Assembly (NCBI RefSeq): GCF_036417845.1
Contig: NC_089980.1
Coordinates: 53,628,501-53,692,500 of the forward strand
Source: Apteryx mantelli
Lineage: Eukaryota > Chordata > Aves > Apterygiformes > Apterygidae
Length of the DNA stretch: 64,000 nucleotides
Direction: 5' to 3'
Of the stretch, positions 25,025-37,000 are shown piece by piece. A model generated the notes under the pieces. That model was not told where the DNA came from and made no database searches. It saw only the letters and a program-made list of their open reading frames with translations. The position numbers and the translations under genes are program-made. Position 1 is the stretch's first letter, and every line of letters begins with the position of its first letter.

Positions 25025-25037
25025 GTTGCCTAGCAAT
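25025..25037. promoter_or_regulatory. RFX-type X-box motif
   Basis: GTTGCCTAGCAAT matches the imperfect inverted repeat bound by RFX factors (GTTGCC, short spacer, GCAAC) with one mismatch at the last base. It sits 212 bases upstream of the predicted minus-strand donor at 24813, a sensible place for a proximal promoter element. RFX factors drive many ciliary genes. Confidence 0.6.
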
Positions 25038-25139
25038 GGGAAACCGCCAGCTGGCACAAAGGCGGAGAACCGCGGCGCAGCCGGCTTGGCGGCGCCTCCG
25101 GGGCTCCTTCGCCCTGCTGTGGTGAGCCGAAGCCTGCAG

Positions 25140-27500
25140 TACTTCCCCGCAGGAAGGCGGGAATGAGTGGGAGACAGGGGTTGGTGCTGGTTTTGTCTTT
25201 TTTAACCCTCCGTGTCCTCTTTACCCAAGCTGCATGGTGACGACGTACCTACAGGGAGCCGGAAGGGAGAAACCCCGTCACCCGCTGCAGGCCAGGGCAG
25301 ACCCTGTCTGGCACAGCGCTCGGGGCGGCCGGCGTGCAGAAACGAGGGCTTCCTGGGCGCTGGGGAGGCCGTCAGAGGCCTTGCTGGTCCCCAACCTCCA
25401 GCCCAAGACCCTCCAGCTGCTCAGACCTTTGGCTTATGCCCCGAGACCCAAAGGTACTACACGCTTGCTCAGAACAGTTGCTTCATGTTTCAAGACTGAT
25501 TACCTGTACCTGACTCTCTTGTGTTTCAGATGAATGCTGTAATTCCTAGGCTACCTAAAACCTGCTTCCTGAAGAGAGGCTGATGCGTGAGTCTCTGAAG
25601 TCTCCGTGAGGAGTGGCTCGGCTGTCCTTTCCCAAGGCCTTTCCTCACGTCTGGCACAGGTGGTCCCTCCCTTGAGGAGCTCCCTCATGCATTGGGTTCT
25701 CTTGCTTAAACGCTTGACTCTCCTCATATGCCTTTAGGGAAGTACAGTTTGTGACTGAAGATTTCAGGGGACACAAGGCATTTTGGAGATAAGCATTTTG
25801 GAGATAAACATGGGCTTATTGCCCATTGCCAGGCTTGTAGCTCTTGAAGGCTTTAGACACATGGATTCATCTTGCTACGACTTCAGACCCTAAAGTTCAT
25901 GTCCACTGAGACTGCTAGCGCTGCTATCAGATCGGTTGTCATTAACCTCACACAATCAGAGTCAGACTGATAAAAGCTTTTGTTTCACTGTGAACACGGT
26001 TGTTGCTGTGGCTAAGATCATAGGTTGTGTAGTAGTGAGACGTGAGGTAGATGATAGAGAAGGGTGAGTCTGCCTGCACCCTGCTGCCTGTTCAGGCGTC
26101 AACACAACAGCACATACATTGCTTGCTGCCTGCTCAACTGAAGCAGGGCTCATGGAGGCTGGCTTGGCCATGAAAGCGCAGAGGCCTCACACCACAGTGA
26201 CTTCAACCAGGATTTTGTTTCTTGCATTTCAGTAAGGAGGTGTTTCTAGCTCAACTTTTGCCTTATGTTGTGTTGAAACACTATGCAGCAAAATCCCTAT
26301 TGACTTTACAGTAAATAAAATCACATAAATTTCATAAGTGTGAACTGTTCATGTATAATGATGTTCTAAACAGCAATTTCAGTTTTGGTGGTGTCTAAGA
26401 CAGTCAGACATCTTCTTCCTACCCTATCCGAGGAATAAACATGTTCACTGTATCTCCACATGTATCTGTGGCTTCCATTAGCAAAGTAATTGAGCTTTTC
26501 CTTACACCACCTGTGGGATGGAAGAGTCCCCAGATGGGGACTCATCCTCCAATCAATTAGTTTCAAACGTTAACTCCACTGTATGCAGCAACACAACTAA
26601 CACTGCAGTTTATTTCTAGGGCAGATACTAATCTTGGAGGTGAACAGCATTCTCTTACATTGTCTGCCTCATGCAGAGGATATGATCATGGTGTCATTAC
26701 CAGTAAAGATCATAATATCTGTATGCTGCTCTCTCTTCAAGGCGTTGGGACACTGCTCAGTAATTTCACAAAAGCACTCTCTTCCTCGCAATAAAGCCAC
26801 AACAATCCAGACCTTACAACAATATAAAATGGCTAAAACTAAACAGAACTTTAGATGAGAGGAGTCCTGTATGAAAAGCTAGTCTTAGACTCATATAGGT
26901 CTCAAAGAGATATTTTAGTGTGGGTCCATCCCTCTTTTCTCCTTCTCACTATATGACTTGCGCTGTTATCTGCATCCTGTTCATGGCTGGGTCCCCAAGC
27001 AGATGCCCTGGCTGCTTACCTATAAAATATCTATATCCATAGGTGGGAAAGGTCATTATGACTTTAAGGATTTGGTGATGTGGAAGGTATCTGTTTTGGG
27101 GGAAGGCTGACTGAAGTGGTGAGGGAAAAATTTGAAGCAGGAAAACCAAAAGAGTACCATGATGAAGGAACAACATCAGCAAAAACACTGTCATCTGAAG
27201 ACCTAAGACAAATTGGTGGACTCTTCAGTTAGTGGATTTTATGATGTTTGGATACAAACTATAGATACAGCCAGTCCATATGATGTTATATACAGCAAAT
27301 TGTAAAAATGCAGGATGAGAACAATACAAATCTTTATAAATAGTGATTCCATACTATGGTGTGTGTTCTCTGCAAACAGCTCAGCGATCCCAGTTGCTGT
27401 CTTCTTCTGATGTTGCTTGTGTGCTTTTCATGTTTGGTTCTAAATCTATTGTGCCATGTCTGATCCACAGATACAAAAACAGAAGGATTTTAAAAGTTTT
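25140..27500. other. Intergenic region between the CpG island and the UNC93A 3' end
   Basis: No recognisable coding exon. GC content falls gradually from 25.1 to 25.45 kb, then the sequence becomes ordinary AT-rich. A 15-base unit (GCATTTTGGAGATAA) occurs twice in tandem around 25778-25808. A plus-strand non-coding transcript starting in the island is possible but unsupported. Confidence 0.5.
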
Positions 27501-27515
27501 AAGTTAAAAAAAGAT

Positions 27516-27521
27516 TTTATT
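27516..27521 (-). terminator. UNC93A: Putative UNC93A polyadenylation signal
   Basis: TTTATT on the plus strand reads AATAAA on the minus strand, about 250 bases after the UNC93A stop. This is the nearest perfect hexamer I saw. Confidence 0.45.
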
Positions 27522-27769
27522 AGTTAAAAATAGACAAAATTTAGTTGGTCATATGTATGAAAGGATGAAGTCAGATAATCTTCCCTTATAAAGCTGAGAT
27601 GACAAAAGGATTTTTTACTCCTAAGACATGTATATTACTCAGAGCTTGAAATCTGTTCCTTTACCCTGTTTCTGGAAACAGACAGTACACTTTAGAACAC
27701 CGTTGGAGACACCGTATGTAGGAGGAGCTGGCCAGCTTGCTGTGCGTGCATCACTCTGACCCTGTTGGA

Positions 27770-28041
27770 TCACATGCGTGTTTCCTGGGTAAGAGATCCT
27801 ATTTTTACCTTTTCTGCAGTGGGTGTAGTAGGTGTCCCAGGAGAGCTCTTGGCTTCTGTGTATTCTACTACTCCATACATCACCATAGACACCACAAGCA
27901 CAGCCAATAGGATGTACAATTTGATGTAGACTTGCAAGAAGGTGCTATAACCAAAAGCAATGACAAATCCAACTGATTCCCAGAGGCGGTAGTTTGCAAA
28001 GGCAGCCTCCTTGTGTTTCTCGAATAAAACACCATAGAGTC
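27770..28041 (-). CDS. UNC93A: UNC93A coding exon 8 (terminal)
   Basis: This 272-nt exon (residues 372-461 and TGA) has acceptor ccttcctcacag. It encodes GLYGVLFEKHKEAAFANYRL and the last membrane segments. The cytosolic tail is rich in Thr, Pro and Ser (TEAKSSPGTPTTPTAEK), ending QETRM. Confidence 0.95.
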
Positions 28042-31000
28042 CTGTGAGGAAGGAGAGACAAGGCTTGTGATGGTTAAGTCTGAAACCATTTTCTGCAATG
28101 GTGTAAATAGACACAATGGTGAGAATAAACTGTCCCGCATAAATGTCAGATCAAGGAGAATAAAAGTTTTGTCTTAGAATATTTTGCACTCATACAAATT
28201 GTTATAAGAAGTTAAATAACAGAGCGAAAGTGACAAAATATAGAATATTGGAGAAAAAAGGAACAAAAATAGCAGGAAGGCAGAAAGAATCTTTTCTGTT
28301 GAAGTGAGGTGGCAGGAAGTTCATTTTTCAAACTATCAGCCAAAAACAGGAAGGTTCTCACACTGACCAGTGAGAACGTAAATAAGGAGGAAGAAAAAAT
28401 GGACAGAAATGGCACTCTGTGCGGTAGAGTCTCCATGTACAGCTATATGGAGCCTGAGAAGTCTTGACCAAATCCTTACAACCGTTCAAAGAACAGGGGA
28501 TAGGGTCGTTAGGAACCAAGTTGCTTTTACCATGTGGGGTAGAAAGGATCAAGGAACCATAAAGAACTCCCTGCTGGCATCCTTCCCAGTTCTGTGGGAG
28601 AACCTGCAGGGACCCTGCATACACTGTGTACTTTTTCTCAAACCATTTCTTTTGTCCACCTAAGAACGTGCAGAGACTATTTACATAAAATACCTTGTTT
28701 TCATCAAAACTTGGCTTTTGGAAACTCCTAGGTAAGATTTTCACAGTGTTACCAGTGGTAGCAACTTGTGCTATTCATACTAGCTATGTTATATGAAGCA
28801 AATAAACAGATCCAAAACACTTGAATCAGAGTCCTGGAAAATAGAATACAGAGCTACAACTGTGCTCATATTTAATATATGAAAGAGATTTGCTTCTCAG
28901 AGATAATCCAGTTTCCAAATTTTCTGCTCCTGAATGAACTGGCAAAAATGATATCCTTGAGGCATACCAAACCTGTGGACAGCAACCGGATAACTTGCTT
29001 GCTGATAAAGACTTATGTGATTGCACAGGGTTAAATCAATTGCCCTATTCCATTTGTGTTAACTGGAAAGCTCTCACTGAGTTCAGTCAGCTGCACACCC
29101 AGAACTGGGATTCAGGGAGGGATCCCAGCCTCCACATATGACTGGTCAGGGACACAGAACAGGGAAGAGTGTCTGCTTTCCTCTGGGTGCTGAGCTAGCA
29201 CCAGTGGCATTTCCACTGATTCAGCTGTGGTGTGTAGGGAGGGAGAGGGAGGAATACAATGAACCTTGACCCTTCTTATCCACTTTTGTATCTAACAGCA
29301 CATCTGTTTAGAATATGCACATTCAGCTAAAAGAGGCAGAGGAGTACAAAGTTCTCTAGAAGTGTGGGTAGACTCAACTAACCTTTCAGCTTTGTTATGA
29401 AGGGGAAGCCATGACGTGTATGTAAAAACTCACTGCTTCCTGATGACTACACGATGACATTTACTGAATGTTTCAATTTATTAAGTGAGCAGACATGATG
29501 GAAAACCTGGGCGAATGTATCACAACATGTACTTAGTTCATTAACCTCACTGAGTGTAGTGTACTGCGATTTTTTTGATAATCCTTCATAGTTTTGCCTA
29601 ATAAATGAGCTGTTGTACAAGTTGTTCATAGCAGAGACTCTGCTGATGTGCCCTGTGTTTTCTTCTGAAAAAGGATTTTTGCATACATGAAAATAGCAGA
29701 TTAGTGAAGGGAGTTTTGTATAGGATGGTTTCTGATGCCATGACACATCTAAGTGTAAAGATTCTGGCTTTTAGCTGGTAGCTTTTTTTTGCTATTTTGA
29801 AGCTTTCTTTTTTAGTCAAAACAATGGGGGAATCAAGTGGGGATCAAGTTTGAAGTTAAGCTATGGGAAGAGCTGGCTTGGCAGGAAAGTTCTAGTTTCC
29901 AGGATGCATATGTGGTATTAGCTAGCAGTCACATAGGAACACAATAGTTTCTCTTCCTCAAATCTAAACATTTGTCCGTATCACAAATGCTGTTGAGTGC
30001 AGTGTTTGGCACAAGCTGCCTGGCTGAAGCTTCAGGAGGACTTGCAGGACTGAGCAGAGAGGCTGTTAAGTCTGAATTCTTGCTGGCAGTGACAGACCTT
30101 CACTTTCATGGAAATAAATCCCTCTGCTTACCCCTGCCTCTGTTTTGCTGCTCCTCCACCTTCCTTATCTTCCCCTGGTACTTGTAGGCATGTGTATACA
30201 ACAGGACTGCTGGAAATCATTTGAATCCAGTTCTATAAACTTTCCAGACTGATTCATATCCTTTCTAAAGAAGCTTGTCTGGCTGGAAAGAACTTTATTT
30301 TATTGCAGTCTACCTGATAGACTTGTGCTACACAATTGTTTTGTATGAAGTGCAATTATTACCAGGAAGGTAATAACAGCAGCTGTGTTCAGTTTAGATA
30401 AGAGAGGGTACCATGCACTCTGAAATGAGATGGGTTCCATTGGAAATAAATGAGAGCACACACACACATACACAAACATAATAGGAAACCTTTATAAGAT
30501 GAAGTGACTCATCTAGTATGAGCCTATATATCCTCTAGGGGGGACTCTAGTACTAACTATCTACCATAGACCAGAGCAAACCATTTCTGATTACTCTAAA
30601 ATGCCTTAATTATGGGGCACAATGTTGGTGTTTTTATTCAGCCTATTGATACCGAAGGGGCATTCATGGGAACTTGCCAAAGGAAGGACCACAGGTCTTA
30701 GCCCCACAACTACTATTTTAGAGATCTTAGTCTCACAGCCTTTGGAGTTGGGAATTTCTTGCATGATATTAATGCTCTTACCCCTGTATAAAACTGATGA
30801 AGGGGAGAAGAGATTTAGTCCTAAATGGGCATGACAAAGTGAAGATCCTGTTCTGGGATGCTTCTTTATGGAATAATGTCACTGAATCTCTCTATTAAGG
30901 TCTCTATTAAGATCATCACTCAATAATCCAGTGCGACCTGTGCAGTTTTGTTACTGGGAGCTGCAGAACAGCTGAAGGTACAGAAAAAAAAGATGTGCAT

Positions 31001-34000
31001 ACAGAAAGACTTTTTCTTCCCCCTCCCCAGCTAGCCACAAAATGTGAAATTGTCATAAATATCTTCCAGGAATTTGGGACAATACAGTACTGTAATAGAG
31101 GTCAGTCTTGCCACAGCACTGCAAAGCTCATTAGCCATTTTGTAAGCACAAAGCATTGTTCATCATCTGTACCGCTTCTGGGGGAACTGCAACCATTTCA
31201 CAGCCTCATTCTGTGCCCATTGGGTCTTCTGTACCTAACAACTTTTCCTAACAATGGCTCAGGGTCCCCCTTCATCAGGCATGCAAGGTTCTCAGTGAGG
31301 AGATGTCCTTCCCAAAGGAGTCAAGTGTTGGAGGGCAAGGCTTGCAGGGGAAGAGAGAAGCAGGAGAGTCTCTCCAGTGGGAGACTGAGCTCTCAGAAGA
31401 GTTTTGGGAAAAAGCTTGATGAATAGTCCGGAAGACTGTTGGCTGAAGAGGCAAGAAATGAATGAATGGCTTTAGTTCAGAGAGGGCAAATCACCACTGA
31501 TACCATCTTTCCATGAACCTGAGTAATGAGAGCTGCCGATTTAAAATTGTACCAAAGGCACAAGACTGTGTGTTGGGATGAGAGAAGATGAGAAGGTGTT
31601 GCTTGATGTGCATACCTGCTCTCATCTGAGGGATATGATCTGGAGCTGCCAGAGTGACAGAGAAGTCCGACTGTTCACTTCCCTGTTTGTAGAGGTGAGA
31701 CTGTACATATGCTGGGAAGGAAATTGCTTGTAAGTGCCAGGCAAAGGACCATGGTGTTTTCCCTTTGGCTCTCTAGGAGGAACATGCTGATTCACCCAGT
31801 GGGCAAAGTCATCTAAACTACTCAAGCAACCAGAGGGATAAGGAGAAGAGAGGCCCAGCCACACACCCTCATGTGGGCCCAGGTGAGCTAGTTCTGTCAA
31901 ATGCGTATTCATATGGTATCAACCAAATCTGAATTGGAGATGAAGGAAAAAATTATTCATGAAATAAGGAAGCAAAACATGTGAGCAGATGGGAAAGCAT
32001 TTAACTGTGTCTTGCTGACACAGATTATGGCATTGAGCTAAAAACTCTCTCACTGACAATCAATACCAGACTGTAATTCAATTCACCAGACACTATAGCT
32101 CTTTCTTGCTCTCTCTAGCACTTTAGAATATGTCTTCAAGTTGCATGTACTTCAGTCTCTCTGTAAGAGAACTTCCTCTGGTTTTGAGTGAGCTATAAGT
32201 TTAAAGAATCCCTTACAGCAGTGAATTTGTATCAGCTCATTATATGAACTGTCATATCTAATCACAAAACAGACAAAAGAAAAAATTATAGACAGGTGTA
32301 ATGCCTCAGACAAGAAGCCCAACCATATACTTCCAGTAACGGACTCTCAGGATAAGAGTGTAGAAAATGAGACAAGTACAGAATGATCTTTCCCCTCCAA
32401 TGCCCTCCTGATTCTGGCAATCAAAAAGTAGGGACTTCCTGAGTTGGAGAATTCCTCTGGACTGTCTGGCTTAATAGCACCCAAGAATATTTCCTCACTG
32501 AAGTGATGTAATTCCACCTTAAAGCCATTTACATTTGTGGGTTTTCATAAACCCTTTGGCATTGAATTCCACGGTTTAATTGTGCGTTGTATGAAAAAGT
32601 ATTTCCTTTGTTTTGTATTAAGACTGCTGCCCGATAACTTCATTTGGTGCTTCTAGTTCTGTTATTATAAGAACAGTAAATAAATCATCCTCTATTCACT
32701 TCCACATACTATTTATGATCTTACTGATAGTCTCCCTTAGTTATCACTTGTCCAGGATAGAGTGTCCTAGTATGTTTAGTCTTCCTTCATGTGGAAGTCT
32801 CCCATGACTTTACTCATTTTTACTGCCTTCTTGTACCTTATTATATTTGATTATATGTTTTCTGAAATAGAGCAAATCAGAACTGCATGCATCATGGATT
32901 TACTTGGTTGCATAATGTTGCTCTCGGTGGTTTTCTCCTTCAATTTCTTTCTGATTACTCCTAACGGACTATTTGCTTTGTCTATTGTTGCTGAGCTTTG
33001 AGTTGATTTTTTTCAGAGTACTCTCCCTTATTACAACAGACAGGCTAAATATATCATTCTTCTGAACTGTGTAGTTTTCTTTGAAAAACCCATACTCCTC
33101 CAGAAGATTTATTCTGAATCTGTCATCATCCTCCAGGATGTTCCCCCTTCTACACCTTAGAAAGAACTGCTTTTATAAACGTCTAGTTATTTATTCCCAA
33201 TTTGATCTTATTTGTTTTACTGTCTGGTGAGCTATCATGTTTCTTTCATATTCCATCTTAAACCCATTATAATTTTTATGCCCATGTGTCCTAAAACAGG
33301 TTGCTTATAAATAAGAACATGCAGATTTTTATATCTCAAGAGAATTCATTTCACTTTCACCAGGACTTACCATTAGTTTGTGTCTGCCAAATGGCATCAG
33401 ATATGCCCCAAAGAGCAGGGAATATGAAAAACACAACAAGCTGGTTAGGATGAGGTTTCCACAGCAGTAGTGCTATTATACTGGCAATGTTTGTAACTGT
33501 AGCTGTCAGTTTAGAAAGAAAGAAGAGAAATACAAATTATTATAAGCAGGACAGATAGGACAGGTAGGTAAACTTTCAAATTCTTCCTCCAACTAAAACG
33601 CAAGGCAATTCTTTTGTTTTCACTCACTGAGTTGATATCACATGAAACACAAGACAACACAGTCCTTTAACAGTCTTTAATTAATAATACTGAGCACTGT
33701 CCTAAACTCAGAGATCCTCTGAGCTGATATGGCTTTTATCCTAAAAGTCAAGAACTGCCATTGGGAACAAGCAAAGCAAAACATCATTGAGTAGGAGAAG
33801 GTGCTGCCGAAAGATTTGGAATCCTGGAGTGGGGCATGTGGAAGGGGAAAGGAAACACTGTTCTCTTCTCTTTGTATAGTTCTTAAACACAGATTTCCTT
33901 TCAGGGCCAGAGGAGACAAGTAAGCATATATAGAAGGATCTGCTGTCTTTCTGTCTTTCTTTTGCAGGCAGAATGTAGATTAGTCACTCAAAGCCTGTTC

Positions 34001-37000
34001 AGGAGAATTGAGGGGTTCAGAGGTCTTGGATTACTAAAACCATATTTTCTTGGATTGTTGGTTATTTTTAAATCTAAAATGATTTTCCTGAGTGAAACAT
34101 ATGCTAAAGACAGACATAAAAATATAAGAAACACTAAATTAGTGGCTGCAGCATGAAGGACTCTAAATTTCTTCTTCTTTGTCCAAGCTTAAAAATCCCT
34201 GTGGAGGAAACGTCCAGAAAGATGCACACAGGCTTCATGGAAGTACACTTCACTCTGAATAACTTAGTGGATACTGGGACACAAATGAAATATTTTTTGA
34301 TATTTTTCTATCTCCAGTTATTCACTGGAACAGTGTCCTCTAGAGAGAAAGATGTTCTTAATTATGCAAATCTCTTCTCATGGCAACCTGAAAACTATTG
34401 GCCATTAGACAGGCCCTCAAGTTATTCTAGCCTGACATACTGGCATATTTTTCACCATATAGAACAAGCAGTTAAAATGACACAGTCCAACCTTTAAAAT
34501 TTGTCCTGAAATGATCAGACTGGTTACTTAAAATTCCAAGTTCTCTGATACCCTCTGTCTCAAGTTAATGGTATCTCTTATTAGATTCTCTGTGGTTTTC
34601 ACCCCATAAATGTGAGGAGGTTTGACCTGGATAGAGAAATCCTTCTCAGGTATAGACATCCGTATTGTAAGATCATTTATCACCAGTTGCATTAGAGCTA
34701 TAATGCTGTTTCTGAGTAGATAGTGCCCTCAAAAGCAGGGTGAACTATACCACCAGCAAAATAATTTAAGGCAATGACTCGAATGCAGCAGTTAACTGTG
34801 CTGCCTCTCTTCTTATGAATCATGTTCGTCTCCAGATCATTTTGGTTTTAATTGATAGCTGATAACAAGATCACTCTTTGTCCTGCATGCAAGCAGGTGG
34901 GGGGCAGCACTGGATTTGACAAACCACATGAGATGATCAGTCCTTCAAGTGACCTTTACATACCTATTGCAAATAGAAGTTTTCTTCCTGTGAACTGAGA
35001 GATCTTTCCAAAGAGCAGAGAGCAGAGGGAATTTGTAGCTGCAAAGCAGATCATCACAAAGCCAACATAATGTATCCCCAGGGCACAGGTCACATAGGTC
35101 TGGAAGAGAAGAGACAGTGGTGACACATTCGTTTTGGTGAAAATATGCGGCTGAGGTTCAAGGGTCTTAGCCTGAGTATTTGGTAAATAGCCAGCATGGA
35201 CATGATCAAAGGAGCATAGCTACAGAGTTTGCTGACAAGTCTCTGGAATACTGACATAGCTGGCCTTCAGCAGTGTTACTCCTAACCCAGTTCCCAATCA
35301 GATTGGTGCCTTGCAAACAGAGCAGTAACATGCAGGGAAAGAAATTGGAGCACTGCTTGCTGTGCAAATAAACCTCCTGGTGGTGGCATGAAGAATGCTC
35401 TGCCCTTCCCTTTATAGCCCATGAGATGAGAATTGACAATCAGCACTATAACTGTTGTGGAGCAGCTCCCAGGAAATGAGGAGGACTTCACCTATAAGAA
35501 CATACAGCAGCAAATACACTCTTCCCTCTGCTTATATTTGAGGTTTAAAAGCTTAAGTGTCAAATAAACAGCTCAGGAGGTTTGTTGCCTTTCTTTGGAG
35601 ACTTTCTCAGCAAACGTCTGGAGAACACACCTGCTGTGTACTAGGCTTTATAGAGAAATTGGAGGAGCAGAGGTGGTTCTGATCATTTCAGTCTGTCAGG
35701 TTTTGGAACCTGTTGCATTTGTGACTGGTGAGGGCTTGTGACCAGCTGTAAAGGTCTTCAAAATAAAATATGCAGTGTGTGTACTGACTTGCACTTATAA
35801 AAATTCTGGGGAAACCAGAAAGAAGGGAGATATAAAAGCTTTGCAGACTTCTGGCTTTTCTCCCAGTTTGTTATTTATAACAAGCTGAAGAGCTTGAACC
35901 TGTAGCTCTCTGCTGTGGCCTCCACTGATGAGTTAAGATCTCCTCAATGTTCTTTTTAAGGCTGTTCCAAGGGACATATTTACTGATGACCTCTCCTTTT
36001 TGATAATGTCACTCAGAGTTCATTCAAGTAGAAATAAACAGTAATTTGGCTAACCACAAATTGCCATTGAAAGTATCTTAATATAACAAGTAAATATAGA
36101 TCAGATGCAATAGTAAGACACAAAGGCACAAAGAACAATCAGGCACAAATAGATTTGTCATTGTCATTGTCATCCACACCTTTGTGTAGTCACCAGCAAG
36201 AAATCCCTGTTCAAACCCACTGTACATTGTCAGAGGGATTAGAAGACACTGCCTTTTATCTTTAAGTTGCTGGAAAGTTGCTAGGAACGTAGACCAAAAG
36301 GATGGTGTCTTTGTTATTTCTCTCTCAGTCTCTGCTTGGTCAGATTTGATCTGGTCCAGAAATATAACAATCAGCAACACAGCTAGCACACCACTAGCTG
36401 CAAAACAAAACAAAAAGGTTCATGAAAAAATGAGAAATGCTAGAAGAATGATGGGAAATTGCTTGCTGCTTTATTGTTCTGACTTAGTGCTTAGCTCTGT
36501 ATGAGATGTTTTGGCAGATGAATTTGATTCCACTTCAGTATAAAGGCCATTTCTGTGTAAACAAGAAGGCCTGATCTAAATTCACATCTTCTGCATACAG
36601 CTGCAGACCTTGCAGATCCTGTCTGCTTAACTGTGACTTGCCTGTTACAGCCACCAGGCCAGCTGCACTGCTGCAGAGGGCAATGGCTCACCCTTCCAGG
36701 TCAGGTCAGAGGTCCCAGGGATGGGGAGCTGGCCAGAAAGAGCTCCCTTTGGATCTGTCAAAAGGCTTTAAATCAACACAGGAGAGGAATATTCACTTTC
36801 AGTGCCAAAGTATTCATGGTTAGGGGGGATCTTCCTTCAAATGCATGGAAAGAAAAATAAAGGGCTAGAAGTAGAACTGCTGTCTTAGATCCCAGTATAT
36901 ATTGGTTCTTTTTTTTTTTTCTTTCCCCCCTTTCTTTCTTTTATTTTTTTCTGAGCAATGCTTTGAGTAAGGAATATGTACTATTTTAAAGATGACAGTG

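Larger units (their letters stand above)
24630..25130. promoter_or_regulatory. CpG island, probable TTLL2 promoter
   Basis: This is the only strongly GC-rich, CpG-dense block in the window, against AT-rich flanks; moderate CpG density continues to about 25430. It lies upstream of TTLL2 and contains, on the minus strand, a consensus donor GGGAG|gtacgt with the exon ending at 24813. It also holds an X-box-like motif at 25025-25037. On the plus strand it holds a second good donor, CTGTG|gtgagc at 25121/25122, so transcription could be divergent. Several long open frames exist here on both strands, but they reflect the lack of TA-rich stops in GC-rich sequence and resemble no known protein. Confidence 0.75.

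Noticed and set aside
24603-25125. Open frames of 110-170 codons on both strands in the GC-rich block, including one of 133 codons on the minus strand
   Set aside because: GC-rich sequence lacks stop codons by composition. The peptides are Ala/Gly/Pro/Arg-rich with no family resemblance, and the region behaves as a CpG-island promoter.
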